DNA of 64,000 bases, taken from Luidia sarsii. Taxonomy: Eukaryota > Echinodermata > Asteroidea > Paxillosida > Luidiidae. The notes under the pieces are model-generated. The model made no database searches and was not told the DNA's origin. It was given only the letters and a program-made list of their open reading frames with translations. The position numbers and the translations under genes are program-made. This document shows positions 49,701 to 57,600 of the stretch, piece by piece (the first letter of the stretch is position 1; the number at the start of each line of letters is the position of its first letter). The stretch is from NCBI GenBank assembly GCA_949987565.1, contig OX465102.1:18611493-18675492 (forward strand). Direction: 5' to 3'.

Positions 49701-50097
49701 AAGCCATCTGGTCACAAGCCATCTGGCCACATGCCATCTGGCCACAAGCCATCTGGCCACAAGCCATCTGGCCACAAGCCATCTGGCCACAAGCCATCTG
49801 GCCACAAGCCATCTGGCCACAAGCCATCTGACTACAAGGCATCTGGCCACCAGACAAGTCTAGCTTGGTGGCCTTAGCACCCTGGGTAGCCTGAAATCAT
49901 TTCTTATCACATTCGAAATTCCACTGCCCCTGTAGGTGCGGGAGTTCATGACAGAGGACGATGCCAGCGAAAACCTGGAGAGACAGGAAACGTGGCTGCG
50001 GTACAAGACTACGATGATGGAGCGCCTTGCGCAGCAAAAGTACCAGGCCAACTGCCGTTGGAAACGAACCTTGAAACCCCTCAGCTTCTCGATATAA
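31600..50097 (+). CDS. CNBD2: CNBD2-like protein with two cyclic-nucleotide-binding folds, 21 exons
   Basis: Exons: 31600-31726, 34305-34438, 34823-34885, 35111-35187, 36398-36518, 37030-37098, 37649-37811, 38890-38972, 40028-40111, 41086-41138, 41348-41425, 42132-42192, 43394-43511, 43912-43979, 44588-44716, 45322-45400, 46019-46077, 46628-46882, 47681-47734, 48504-48593, 49936-50097. All junctions are GT-AG and phases agree; the product is about 708 aa. A helical N-terminus (KFRYAVTMVLIIVRKC) leads into a first CNB domain (residues 198-313: FSIFPSDCEMELARCL, DSFYYIVSGR, CRDPVEVLLLEKEDFFRL). A second fold starts at EYKFYRPDRLVARD and RWIYVIKSGKC (about 350-371) and resumes at GDIFGLNDVA and EGAEIIAINKRFF (604-636) after an insertion of about 215 residues. 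In the first phosphate-binding cassette the FGE positions are T-D-T (278-280) and Arg289 is kept. Vertebrate CNBD2 (CRIS) binds cAMP and is needed for sperm flagellar function. The start codon and the weaker exons (12, 17, 19) are inferred from phase and splice sites only. Confidence 0.8.
31727..34304 (+). other. Intron 1 of the CNBD2-like gene
   Basis: 2.6 kb without coding evidence. It holds family-A repeats at 32015-32145 (palindrome), 32570-32630, 33560-33610 and 33770-33840 (single arms), and a dispersed repeat near 32927-33010 (CCCATCGCAATTTGAGCAGG) that recurs at 45700-45790. Confidence 0.65.
32015..32145. mobile_element. Family-A palindromic repeat
   Basis: TTACGTTTCGATCCTGTATA, GAACCTTTCTCAAAGGCAGA and the mirrored CTGCCTTTGAAAAATAGG with ACTAGGATCGAAATGTTGG. 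Confidence 0.75.
35111..35187 (+). CDS. CNBD2: CNBD2-like gene, exon 4 (conserved helix before the CNB domain)
   Basis: SNAIQKFRYAVTMVLIIVRK aligns with AIEKLRRVFKTVKIITGICL of the downstream paralogue (60256-60326). The hydrophobic run is short and flanked by basic residues, more like an amphipathic helix than a membrane segment. Confidence 0.75.
35240..36300. repeat. G-rich minisatellite (GATGGGGTGGGGA units) in intron 4
   Basis: About 1 kb of GGGGATTGGGATGGCGAT and GGGGTGGGGAGGGGATGG units, almost free of C on the + strand. Within it a longer unit (GGATTTAGATGGGGTGGTAA) repeats about four times between 35820 and 36080. It ends about 100 bp before exon 5. Confidence 0.88.
37480..37560 (-). 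repeat. tRNA-derived SINE copy, minus strand
   Basis: Complement of the T-arm reads GGGATTTGAACCCGAGACCT, followed by a D-arm complement TTACCACCTGGCCAG. The leader motif TTTGCCGGGGAACAA follows at 37577. Confidence 0.75.
37649..37811 (+). CDS. CNBD2: CNBD2-like gene, exon 7 (first half of CNB domain 1)
   Basis: Encodes ILYMIRANKAFSIFPSDCEM through YDAGRIIACQGRRADSFYYI and VSGR, the first beta strands of a CNB fold. The paralogue splits the same segment with an extra intron after EYL. Confidence 0.88.
37812..38889 (+). other. Intron 7 of the CNBD2-like gene
   Basis: 1.1 kb, no coding signal; one family-A arm at 38510-38560 (CTGAGAAAGGTCCTACTGGG) and a T11/G8 homopolymer junction near 38571-38596. 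Confidence 0.65.
38973..40027 (+). other. Intron 8 of the CNBD2-like gene
   Basis: Holds family-A fragments (39198-39250 and 39725-39860), a SINE-like tRNA piece (39337-39410, CCAGAGGTCTGGGTTCTAAT) and a family-B fragment (39505-39610, GAGGTTTGCGGGAACGCCAT). Confidence 0.65.
40028..40111 (+). CDS. CNBD2: CNBD2-like gene, exon 9 (phosphate-binding cassette end and beta-7/8)
   Basis: 84 nt, phase 0 on both sides, encoding TEELEKQWNRQASLICRDPV EVLLLEKE. It has the same length and phase as the paralogous exon 63245-63328, and both continue with Asp-Phe in the next exon. Confidence 0.88.
40411..40564. mobile_element. Family-B hairpin in intron 9
   Basis: GTGGAAGGTTTGCGGTGACA to GGCTCTGAAAAGAGCCGG is followed, after a 15-bp loop, by the complementary arm ending GGTATCACCGCAAACCTTCC AC. 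Arms are about 68 bp with few mismatches. Confidence 0.88.
41721..41791. repeat. TCCGAG hexamer microsatellite in intron 11
   Basis: About 11 units of GTCCGA/GTTCGA, the complement of the ACTCGG array near 28350. Confidence 0.85.
42303..43173 (-). mobile_element. 3' fragment of a non-LTR retrotransposon ORF, interrupted by a MITE
   Basis: On the minus strand, 43173-42960 encodes PISNEELYERYHEDSMEDAL and RRRWRWIGLIMRKEAEDITK, the pattern seen after the reverse transcriptase in LINE-like ORF2 proteins (ISNEELY... RRRWRWIGH-L-R). After an insertion the frame resumes at 42490-42303 with TKTPSDRPWKMKLHQTWESL, KAQDR and LPCMPGGIT. The copy is partial and has no reverse transcriptase core. It lies in intron 12 of the CNBD2-like gene, in antisense orientation. 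Confidence 0.75.
42477..42961. mobile_element. MITE inserted in the retrotransposon fragment
   Basis: The ends CACTATGAACATCTAAAC and GTTTAGATGTTCATAGTG are inverted, followed inward by a TGTCATT-type block on both sides. Removing this segment restores continuity of the flanking ORF fragments. Confidence 0.75.
43560..43645 (+). repeat. SINE tail fragment
   Basis: TTTGCAAAGTTTTCCTTGCC and TTCCCAGTCAGTTTTTCCTT, the 3' part of the tRNA-derived SINE without its head, just after exon 13. Confidence 0.7.
44140..44280. repeat. CT-rich low-complexity tract in intron 14
   Basis: Runs of CTCTCTC/CCTCC with no amino-acid or repeat-family match. Confidence 0.75.
46383..46480 (+). repeat. tRNA-derived SINE copy
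   Basis: CTGGATGGCTCAGCTGGTAT, TGCGTTAAATCAGAGG and a TTCTGGTTCATGTCC T-arm, preceded by the leader CCCCACTCCGGCAAAC. It lies 150 bp before exon 18. Confidence 0.72.
46628..46882 (+). CDS. CNBD2: CNBD2-like gene, exon 18
   Basis: The longest internal exon, 85 codons: mostly a polar insertion (RRYHGSNSCFSGHRENSPLP), ending in AYIQLDDMGIGDIF, where the second CNB fold resumes. Confidence 0.75.
47920..48025. repeat. Family-A repeat fragment in intron 19
   Basis: GCTCACTGACTAAAATGACC, TCTCAAAAGTTAGAGTGCCT and GATCCTAGTAGGATCTTTAA with a short mirrored piece. Confidence 0.75.
48350..48440. repeat. Dispersed repeat also present at 60085-60190
   Basis: AGCGAGTTTTGAAAATGCCA and CCGTGTGATGGTCACGAGGA resemble AGCGAGTTTCGAAAATGGCA and CGTGTGGCGGTCATGGGCAA in an intron of the downstream paralogue. 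Confidence 0.6.
48504..48593 (+). CDS. CNBD2: CNBD2-like gene, exon 20 (end of second CNB fold)
   Basis: VSEGAEIIAINKRFFRTHAG then TVTMLKLDTL; the pattern matches the last strand of a CNB domain (E-x-I-x-I-x-K-x-F-F). Confidence 0.82.
49015..49076. repeat. Short family-B inverted repeat
   Basis: AGGAGGGTTTGCGGTGATAC and the mirrored GTCACCGCAAACCATCCTAT around a 20-bp centre; an internally deleted copy. Confidence 0.8.
49300..49856. repeat. 15-bp minisatellite CCATCTGGCCAGAAG in the last intron of the CNBD2-like gene
   Basis: Clean head-to-tail 15-bp units from about 49590 to 49850, with degenerate units back to about 49300. The first block has CCAGAAG units and the following block CCACAAG units. 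Because the period is a multiple of three and the unit lacks stops, several frames stay open on both strands; these are not genes. Confidence 0.93.
49936..50097 (+). CDS. CNBD2: CNBD2-like gene, last exon
   Basis: VREFMTEDDASENLERQETW and a basic tail ending LKPLSFSI, with TAA at 50095-50097. The acceptor cccctgtag lies just after the 15-bp minisatellite block in the preceding intron. Confidence 0.82.
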   Translation: MREFMTEDDASENLERQETWLRYKTTMMERLAQQKYQANCRWKRTLKPLSFSI

Positions 50098-50159
50098 AGA
50101 CCAACTCAGAAGATGATATTTTCAAACAGGGATCTCACCAGTAAATACGTAAAACATCA

Positions 50160-50325
50160 GAAGGGCCTGACGTTTCGATACTTGCAGGACCTTTCTCAAA
50201 GGCAGAATGAGTAGGCCTAAGGTCCTGCCTTTGAGAAAGAGCCCGCTAGGATCGAAACGTCAGGCCCTCCTAAACTTAAAATTTTTGAATTTTGTCTTTT
50301 CAGTCAATAAGCAGTTAGCATCATT
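50160..50325. mobile_element. Family-A palindromic repeat after the CNBD2-like stop codon
   Basis: GGGCCTGACGTTTCGATACT, CAGGACCTTTCTCAAAGGCA and mirrored CTTTGAGAAAGAGCCCGCTA, GAAACGTCAGGCCCTCC, with the tail AGTCAATAAGCAGTTAGCA. It begins 63 bp after the stop, so it may be transcribed in the 3' UTR. Confidence 0.88.
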
Positions 50326-50394
50326 TTAAAGTAAAACAAAGTAACACATTTCAAGTATCTTTTGATATTGCAGATATAATTAAATTAATTAATT

Positions 50395-50400
50395 AATAAA
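50395..50400 (+). promoter_or_regulatory. CNBD2: Possible poly(A) signal of the CNBD2-like gene
   Basis: AATAAA about 300 bp after the stop in AT-rich DNA. It is one of several chance-level candidates, so placement is tentative. Confidence 0.3.
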
Positions 50401-51564
50401 ATATGATAACATTATGACCTGAAAATGAAATAATGAATTTTGAATCGAACTAAGTAAAGAAAAGCTGACTAGAATTTGGATTATACAGTTTGAAAAATGA
50501 AAAATGGATAGTACCGGAGGTCTGGTTTAACCTGAATGAGCGGGTTCAAGTCCGGGTCCAGTCCGATGTTTTTGGCCATTTTCTTTTCAAACAGTTTTAT
50601 TTTGCAGACGACTCACTGCAGAGCTCATAGCAGGTTCCCGTAGGTTTTCATGCCAAAAGCCAACAAGCACGGATTTGTTAATACAAAGACAGATTGAAAT
50701 AGTGCTTGTAGGCTATAGTTTAGAGACATTATACAGAATGCATTTATAGTTACTATCAGTACTAGGATCGATATAGTTTGTAATAGAAATATATTTTATA
50801 TAGTTACTGTTTGTAAGATAAAAACCTATGAGTACATCATATGAAAAACTTATTTAATGAATTTGCCGAGACCATAATTTGTCAGGAGTCTATTTGCATA
50901 GAGCTGTTTATTAAAGCAAATTGCTCCAGCATGCACGAAAAGTCCCCCTTAAAGTATTTCAAACTCATTGTATGCCTATTCATTTGTTCCCATGTGGACT
51001 AGTGTATTAGCAAAATTGCTGGTTATTGCCATATCGAAGCGTATCTTATTTTCTAAGTTGTGGTTCAGTGTTTATTCCTTGAAAAACAATGCCACAAACA
51101 ATGCCGTGTTTCCAATCCATGAAGTTCAATACTTTTATTTCCGAAGCCGTTGTGTGCAATGCGACAATAAATTATGCTTCGAAGACTTACTGCTCGTATT
51201 AATTGGATACCGGTTATAAAGACATAATCTTGTGATTGCCTGGCTTGTACAAAATCTCTGCCTGGAAACCTGAACAATAAACAACAATAAATCCAATCCA
51301 ATTGGCACGCGACCTCACTTACCGACGTTTCTACGCTTGGATTAGCGCCAGCCCAAAGCGAAATGGAATTAAATTGGAACTTATTGCTGTTTAGCCGAAA
51401 TGAAACTAGATTGTAAGACGCCATTGAAAGGCGTCCTAGCATAGGCCTATAACGCAGGGTTGACCGACTTGAACCGAGGTGTGACGAAGTAAGCAACTCG
51501 GGAAACAATATAATATGTCCTCGTTGACTTACGTGAGTCATGCGCTTTCGTGTTTCAATATTTC

Positions 51565-51705
51565 AAAAGTTAGAGGGCCCGACGTGTTGATCCAAGCTGG
51601 AGCTTTTCAAAGGTCCTGCTAGGATCGAAACGTCAGACCCTCTAACTTTTGAGATTTATGTATAATTGCAGGTCATCTTAGTCAGTGAGCAGTTTGCAAC
51701 AGTTT
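51565..51705. mobile_element. Family-A palindromic repeat
   Basis: AAAAGTTAGAGGGCCCGACG and the mirrored AAGGTCCTGCTAGGATCGAA, AGACCCTCTAACTTTTGAGA, tail AGTCAGTGAGCAGTTTGCAA. Confidence 0.85.
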
Positions 51706-52843
51706 ATTTACTTCGTGTTTTATTTCTGTCAACTACTTAGAGGGTCTGACGATCCGAGCCTAGCAGGACCTTCCCCTCTCCTTTTTTGAGATTTGCATTT
51801 TGGCCATTTAATCACTATGAGGAGTTTGCAACATTGTTCTTGTATACAATTTTTATCTCTGTGAATCATTCTATGATAATGCTACTTTTCTCCCTCCCTA
51901 TCTGCCTCTGTCCTTGTCACCTTGCCTTTGATAAAGGTTGTGCTGGAATCCAAACATCAAGCCCACGATCTCTGAAATGAAATACAAAAATGGGAGCACC
52001 ATCAAGTTTTAATGGGAGGGCTCTATATGTGGCACGTTATGCAGACATTTTGCTCGCTCTGTGTTGACAGAAATCTTTGGCTCTTTGTTCTCGGTGCGCT
52101 CTCATAGAAATCGTGTCCAACCAGCACTTCAGGCACGGGTTACATCGCAACCACCGAGTGTCTCTCGAACACGAACACGACCCGGGGGGAATTCACCCGC
52201 GAGTTCCCCCCTCGGCGACCAGTGATAAATAATCGGGCGCAGATCCGTGTCCCGTCCCTTTGTGCAGTGTGTAAACACCGCCGTTTATCAAAACGGGACT
52301 GCACATTTTGACCCCCTGTGGCCTCCCCCCCCCTCCCTCTCTTGACATAATGAAACGGGACTGGTGTATTTTTCATTGTTCACTATCGGCATGGTAACTC
52401 CGCGCGGCGTGTCACACACATCAACTCATTATTCCGTCGGCCAAGTTTGACAATCTGTGAAAGGGGGGAAGCGTTGACTGAGGATCGGCGGACCATTCAT
52501 TTCATCCACGGTGCAGGGTGACGGCGTATTCAAGGAAACCGTTGCTGTGTTGCTCAAAACCGGATCTAGAGGAAGCCTGAACAAGAAATCAGCCAATCCA
52601 CTGGCATTGAGGTTCGGTGTTAAGCGTTTGAAAAAAAACCTTATCAGTTCCATTTTGCTCGAGCTCGACGGGTGGGCTGCGTATTGGGTACGATCGCCCA
52701 ACCTTTGAAACGCGACACTAATTAATTTTGTCACGAACTTCGCTTCCAATTGAGGGGAGCAGAGGGACATTTTGTTTTGGAGTATTCACAGAGAAATCCG
52801 GTCGCTCTGCAAAGAAATCAGTCGAGTTTAGGTTTCGACAAGA

Positions 52844-54682
52844 ATGGCGAACGGAACGCCACAACGGCGAGCCACGTCTTCCCACGACCAGCTACCGGTC
52901 GACGTGAAGGTGGCTCAGGCAGCGAGACCTTACACGCGGTCAGGCGTCGGACGTTCGGCAAAGGTCCGCGCGGCCTCGGGAGCGCGGGCCCCCGATGCTG
53001 CCCGAGCCATTCCAGCCCCACAAGGGCCCACCGCCGTGCGGAGAACCCCTCGACCGGACCGGACGAGTGCCGGGGGGAGGCCGGGGGCTTACCGATCAGT
53101 CCAGTTCGGAATGCCGACCAGCAAGGGGGCAGCGCACCTGCATACACGGATCCGAGAGCTGGCCCGCGGGATCAAAGACAAGCGCTCCGTCAAAGCCATC
53201 AACGAAGAGAGCAAACAGTCCGCTGATCAGGATCTGATTCCTCACCAGAAGGACGCCGGCTCGAAAGACTCTTCGGTTCTTCGTCAACCATCCTCCAAGG
53301 ATACCCGGAACGGGGAAAACTCGCCGGTCGAATCTCGACCGAGGCAAGACTCTGCCGGCAGCACCGGTAACGAAACAGAGGGTCCCTATCAAGTTTTCTG
53401 GGAAGATGAGGAGCTCGAGGATATGTTGGACCGTAAGCCGTCGCCGAGGATAAGCCAGGCAGAGGCGAAGCAAGGACCAGCAGACGGACACGGGGTCGGA
53501 TGGAAGCAACCGGGGCCCCCTGCCGCACCGGCCCCGCCGAATCGCGACGCGTATCACCGCGCAGTGGCAGTTCTGAAGGCGTCACGAAACGACCGCGATG
53601 CATCCGTCTTCAAGGATGACGTCCGACCGTCGCTGGCCCATGCGGCAGTCGGATCTCCGCTGCAAAGGGGATCGGGGCACGTGCGCGCCTTTGCTCCTGG
53701 CCTTACGGCAGAAGCAGCCGAGCCCTCCCAGATGACACCCTCCCCTCACACGATTCAAGAAGAAGAGGAGATACACAACCCACCCGGAGACTCATCGCTG
53801 TCTCCATCACCGGCTCCACCTTTGGCCGAGGACGACCCATCCGGCTCACCTCCTCATCGTTGCACCCAAGTTGCTCTGAGAAACCTCAGTGCGCCCTCGC
53901 GGCTGCGCCTCTCAGCATCCGACAACTCTCCCACCACGCCCTCAACGAGGGACCCCAAGGCTTCTCCCGACTCGGGTAACCTAGGAGGCGGTCAGAATGC
54001 CGTCAACTCTCCACCACCCTTGATGACTGGACACGAAGCGTCTACAAGCAAAGATCGCCCTTCCTGCAGGGATTTGGAGAAGCACTCCCAAGCACCTTCG
54101 ACGGGAGATCCGGAACCCCTGTCGAATGGAGACAGCAGCGCCGATTTACTTCTCCTCGACCATTTTACAAAAACTACCGGAGGACATCTCAGTCCTCCGG
54201 GCCCCTCGGTCACGGGACACCCGGCTACTCCGAGAGGGGATCCCCACGGCCAGCCGCCGCTCCGCGGTCGCTTCCCGGTGACTTCCATCATCAGAGAGCG
54301 GAGTGCCTCCCCGGACGGAGACTGCTCCCATCACGGCCAGCCCTCGCCGCGCCGACCCTCGGACACGCGGCCGGAGATCACCCGGCCGCCGACCGCTCTC
54401 CTCAGGCCGAGGACGTGTCCGAATGCCGTCTCCTTGCTGACGACCCCTCATCACCCTCGAGACCGGAGCAGCAGTCTCTTCAACGTCTCCAGCGCCTACA
54501 GGGCTCGTAGGTCCTCCATCTTAGCCCATGGCTTGGCCTCGCCCCGCGACCCCAATTGGATCGAGACTTCGTCCATTGCCTCCTCCATCTCCTCGCTCGC
54601 ATCGTCTCGCACGAGCAGCGTGGCGCAGATCTTCAGGCGAAGCAGGCAATCCAGGTTCCGTAGACTCTCTTTGTTTGTACAG
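52844..54682 (+). CDS. CNBD gene 2, exon 1 (large GC-rich exon)
   Basis: 613 codons without interruption, clearly richer in G and C than all flanking DNA. ATG context is aagaATGG. The composition is dominated by Pro, Ser, Arg and Gly with no globular motif. The C-terminal stretch carries basic-Ser motifs (RRSS at 555-558, RRLS at 606-609) and a Ser-rich run (IASSISSLASSRTSS). Donor ACAG/gtgagt, phase 0. Confidence 0.82.
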
Positions 54683-57600
54683 GTGAGTCACAAGACGCTT
54701 TCTCGACTCCTCGCAAGATTGCTTTTCAGTCAAACAAGTAAATGACAAAAAAACTGAAGGGAACTTTTAAACATTTTTGAAAAGGTAATGGCAAAGAAAA
54801 CTTTGCCTGGACCGGGACTTGATCCCGAGACCTCTGGGTTTTTTTTGTACCAGCGGTCTAACCATCTTAATAGATGGTTGCCTATACCCATTCAACTAGT
54901 CGTCGCCGGGGTACAGTCACCAGTCAGAAGCTTCCAAAAATTAACTACCGTATATGTCTATTTGCTTTCTTCAAAATATTGCTCTATTTAAATCGGACTC
55001 TAATTACCAGTCAGCAAAGCTGCAAATCATTTTGAAAAATTTCAGTAAACAAAACCAACTTGATATGAACCAGAAAACGTTGGGCTAACTTATAATTTCC
55101 ATGCGATGCTCTTACCACCTGAGCTATGCATCCCTCAGATGGCGGCCTTCCTAAATAGCCAATTATCATTACCGGGGTGCAATGCTGTATATTATTATAC
55201 TGAGAATATAGACCAATACATGCACAGCTAAGCCCGAACTCATACATGAATGGGTAACTTTAATTACCTTAAAAACCGGGATTTCCACTGAGTTGTCGGA
55301 CTAAGTTGGGGAAAAAATGCCCTCTTAAATTTTATGTCTTTATTTCCTCAGAAGTATAATTTTCGTTTTTATAATTGGTTTTATAATTCTCAAAATTTAG
55401 TGGGCCTGACGTTTCGATCCTAGCAGGACCTTTCTCAACGGCAAAGGCCTTTGAGAAAGGTCCTGCTAGGATCGAAACGTCAGGCCCACTAAACTTTGCA
55501 AGTTTGCAACAATTTTGTATATCACTTTTTGATTTTATAATTGATTTAATTTTGCTCAGATAATGTCGAATATAAGAAACCATTGACGCTTGTTTTTTTG
55601 GCTCCTTAATTCACAGGCCTATGACAGAGGCAAGGAACGGGTGAGCATTTTTCATTCTTGTTCTTTGGTGTAAAACAGACATCAGCTTACACTATAATTT
55701 GCACTGTAATTTGCAAAAAACAATAGTCGTCTTTCCTGCGTGTGAGATAATAAGATCTGAAGGTTTGCACAAAGCGGGAAGTTGGCGGTGACATCTCTCT
55801 CAAGATGGAGTACGAATGGATATGATGTAGCAAGGCGATGGATTGATGGATGCATTAAGGCATGAGGGAGAATATCTCTTTCGTTAGTTTGTGGGGTTGA
55901 AACCAGCAAGTTTGTGGCGACACTAAGTTGTAAGTCGCCTCTTCCGAGATGCAGCATGACTCTTAAAACTCAACTGTCTCCGGACGACGGGGAAAGTACA
56001 CACAGCCCGAAACGTTGAGTTACCGGCCTTTTCAGGGCCACACTCCATCTGGAAAGAAATGAATTACAATGAGTCACCGCACACTTTCCATTTGTCTGCT
56101 CGCCCCTGCTTTCAGTGTGTTAGAAATTCCCATTGAAATGTCGTCATGGTAAAAGTTAGCCTGGACCAAGCCGTTGGTCGCCGGTTTAGAAATCAAAATC
56201 TGGCCTTCAGAAAATAATAATGGTGCTTTGCGCAACACCGTTGCGAAATGAGGCCCCATAATTGCGTGCGTATTATGTTGTGTGTGCGTCCTGTCCTCGA
56301 GGGCTGCGGCCAGGCTGGACAGCTGCGTATAGTCTCGTGCACTTGTACAGACACAGACTATTATAATTATAATTATTGTGTGTGGTATGTCAGCGGCGCG
56401 GTCTGCGCGCCGGCTTGGACCCTGCGTGGAATTGAAGTGCCGTTGTGCCGTGGTTTGCGTACATTTGGCCCGGATCTCTGCCCGGAGCCGTACGGTACCG
56501 GAGAGACCGCCTTGGACAAGGCTTATAGGTGAAAGTGTGATTACCACCCGCTTGATATTCTGAACTGGAGAAGGTCCGGATAGTGTCCAGCATTTGGCAT
56601 ATTGAGCATTTTTTGGATAACAATTCTTTATAACATATTGTTTACTGACAGACAAAAAGCTCCGTCGAAAACCATTCAGGCACCAAACCGAGCATGTTTC
56701 AGTAAAAAGCGTTAGCGTGCATTCCTCCATTTCCCCATTACAAAAGCATTGTCTGTAGTTCGTGTCTGGCCTTACAAGTTGGGGCTAGAATTTCTTCGCA
56801 ACACCGAGCGACTAACTTCCTTGAGATGAAGACCACAGTGGAAGCCATAGTTCCTTTCCGAATCTCTGCAACGGGCTCAGGAACATGATCCGTCCCCGTG
56901 TGACATACATGTAGACTGAAGATGCAGGCTCCGATTTCTCGCTGAATTGAAATGTATGCCTTCATCGTGAATAAGGTAAATTCATTTAAGATCTGTCATC
57001 AAGCGCATGCTCTTTGTATGGCAATATACAGGGTGTTAGAAAAGTAGCCGTAGCCAAAGCCCCAGCCCCAGCCATAGTGTTTATGTCGCGTAGTGTCTAT
57101 GACTCCCCAGTTGTTGTAGTCGTACAGTCTGAACACGAATCCGTATCTAAGGCACGTCAATGCACAGTGCAGTGGTAAATATAGGTCCACTCGAGTCAAC
57201 AAAAGCACGAGGCTAGACAAACATGGACATTTGGAAACGTCATTGAAGAAACTACCCCATACCTGCTTGGGTGCACTAGTCACATTATAGGACAGTGCAG
57301 TTGCGCAGACGGTCGAGTGAGCTTCACTGATTTGATCACACCGTAGAATTCACCATGGAGATGCATGGGTCGTAATCACTTTGGTTCGCCAGCAGAAGTA
57401 TAGGCCAGTACTTTCCCAACATCTTCCGACATGTCATTGTCTTCGTTATCGTCGTCGACGTCATCGTTACGTCGTAGTTACCCGAACCAGCCGCCACGGC
57501 GTTCGGTAACCAGGCGTCTGGCAAGGCTGTCTGAATATCAGAAAGAATACATGGAATGGAAGAGGTTGGCTCGTCTGGAACAGGTAATAACAGATTTCTG

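Larger units (their letters stand above)
50098..52843. other. Intergenic DNA between the two CNBD genes
   Basis: No gene seen. It holds family-A repeats (50160-50325, 51565-51705, 51735-51840, 51925-51970) and a tRNA-like SINE piece (50513-50590). The last 700 bp become GC-rich (for example CCCGGGGGGAATTCACCCGC near 52182) and probably carry the promoter and 5' UTR of the downstream gene. Confidence 0.65.

Noticed and set aside
49590..49850. CRISPR-like regular repeat array
   Set aside because: Units are 15 bp head to tail with no unique spacers, in a eukaryotic intron.
49343..49863. Overlapping 116-162 codon ORFs on both strands
   Set aside because: They are frames through a stop-free 15-bp tandem repeat inside an intron, and the peptides are pure repeats.
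53199..54454. Minus-strand ORFs of 99-153 codons opposite the large exon
   Set aside because: They are antisense shadows of a GC-rich coding exon with few stop codons; arginine- and proline-rich with no domain.
56074..56730. 218-codon minus-strand ORF
   Set aside because: It overlaps a family-B repeat, has no recognisable domain, low-complexity stretches and no convincing splice partner.
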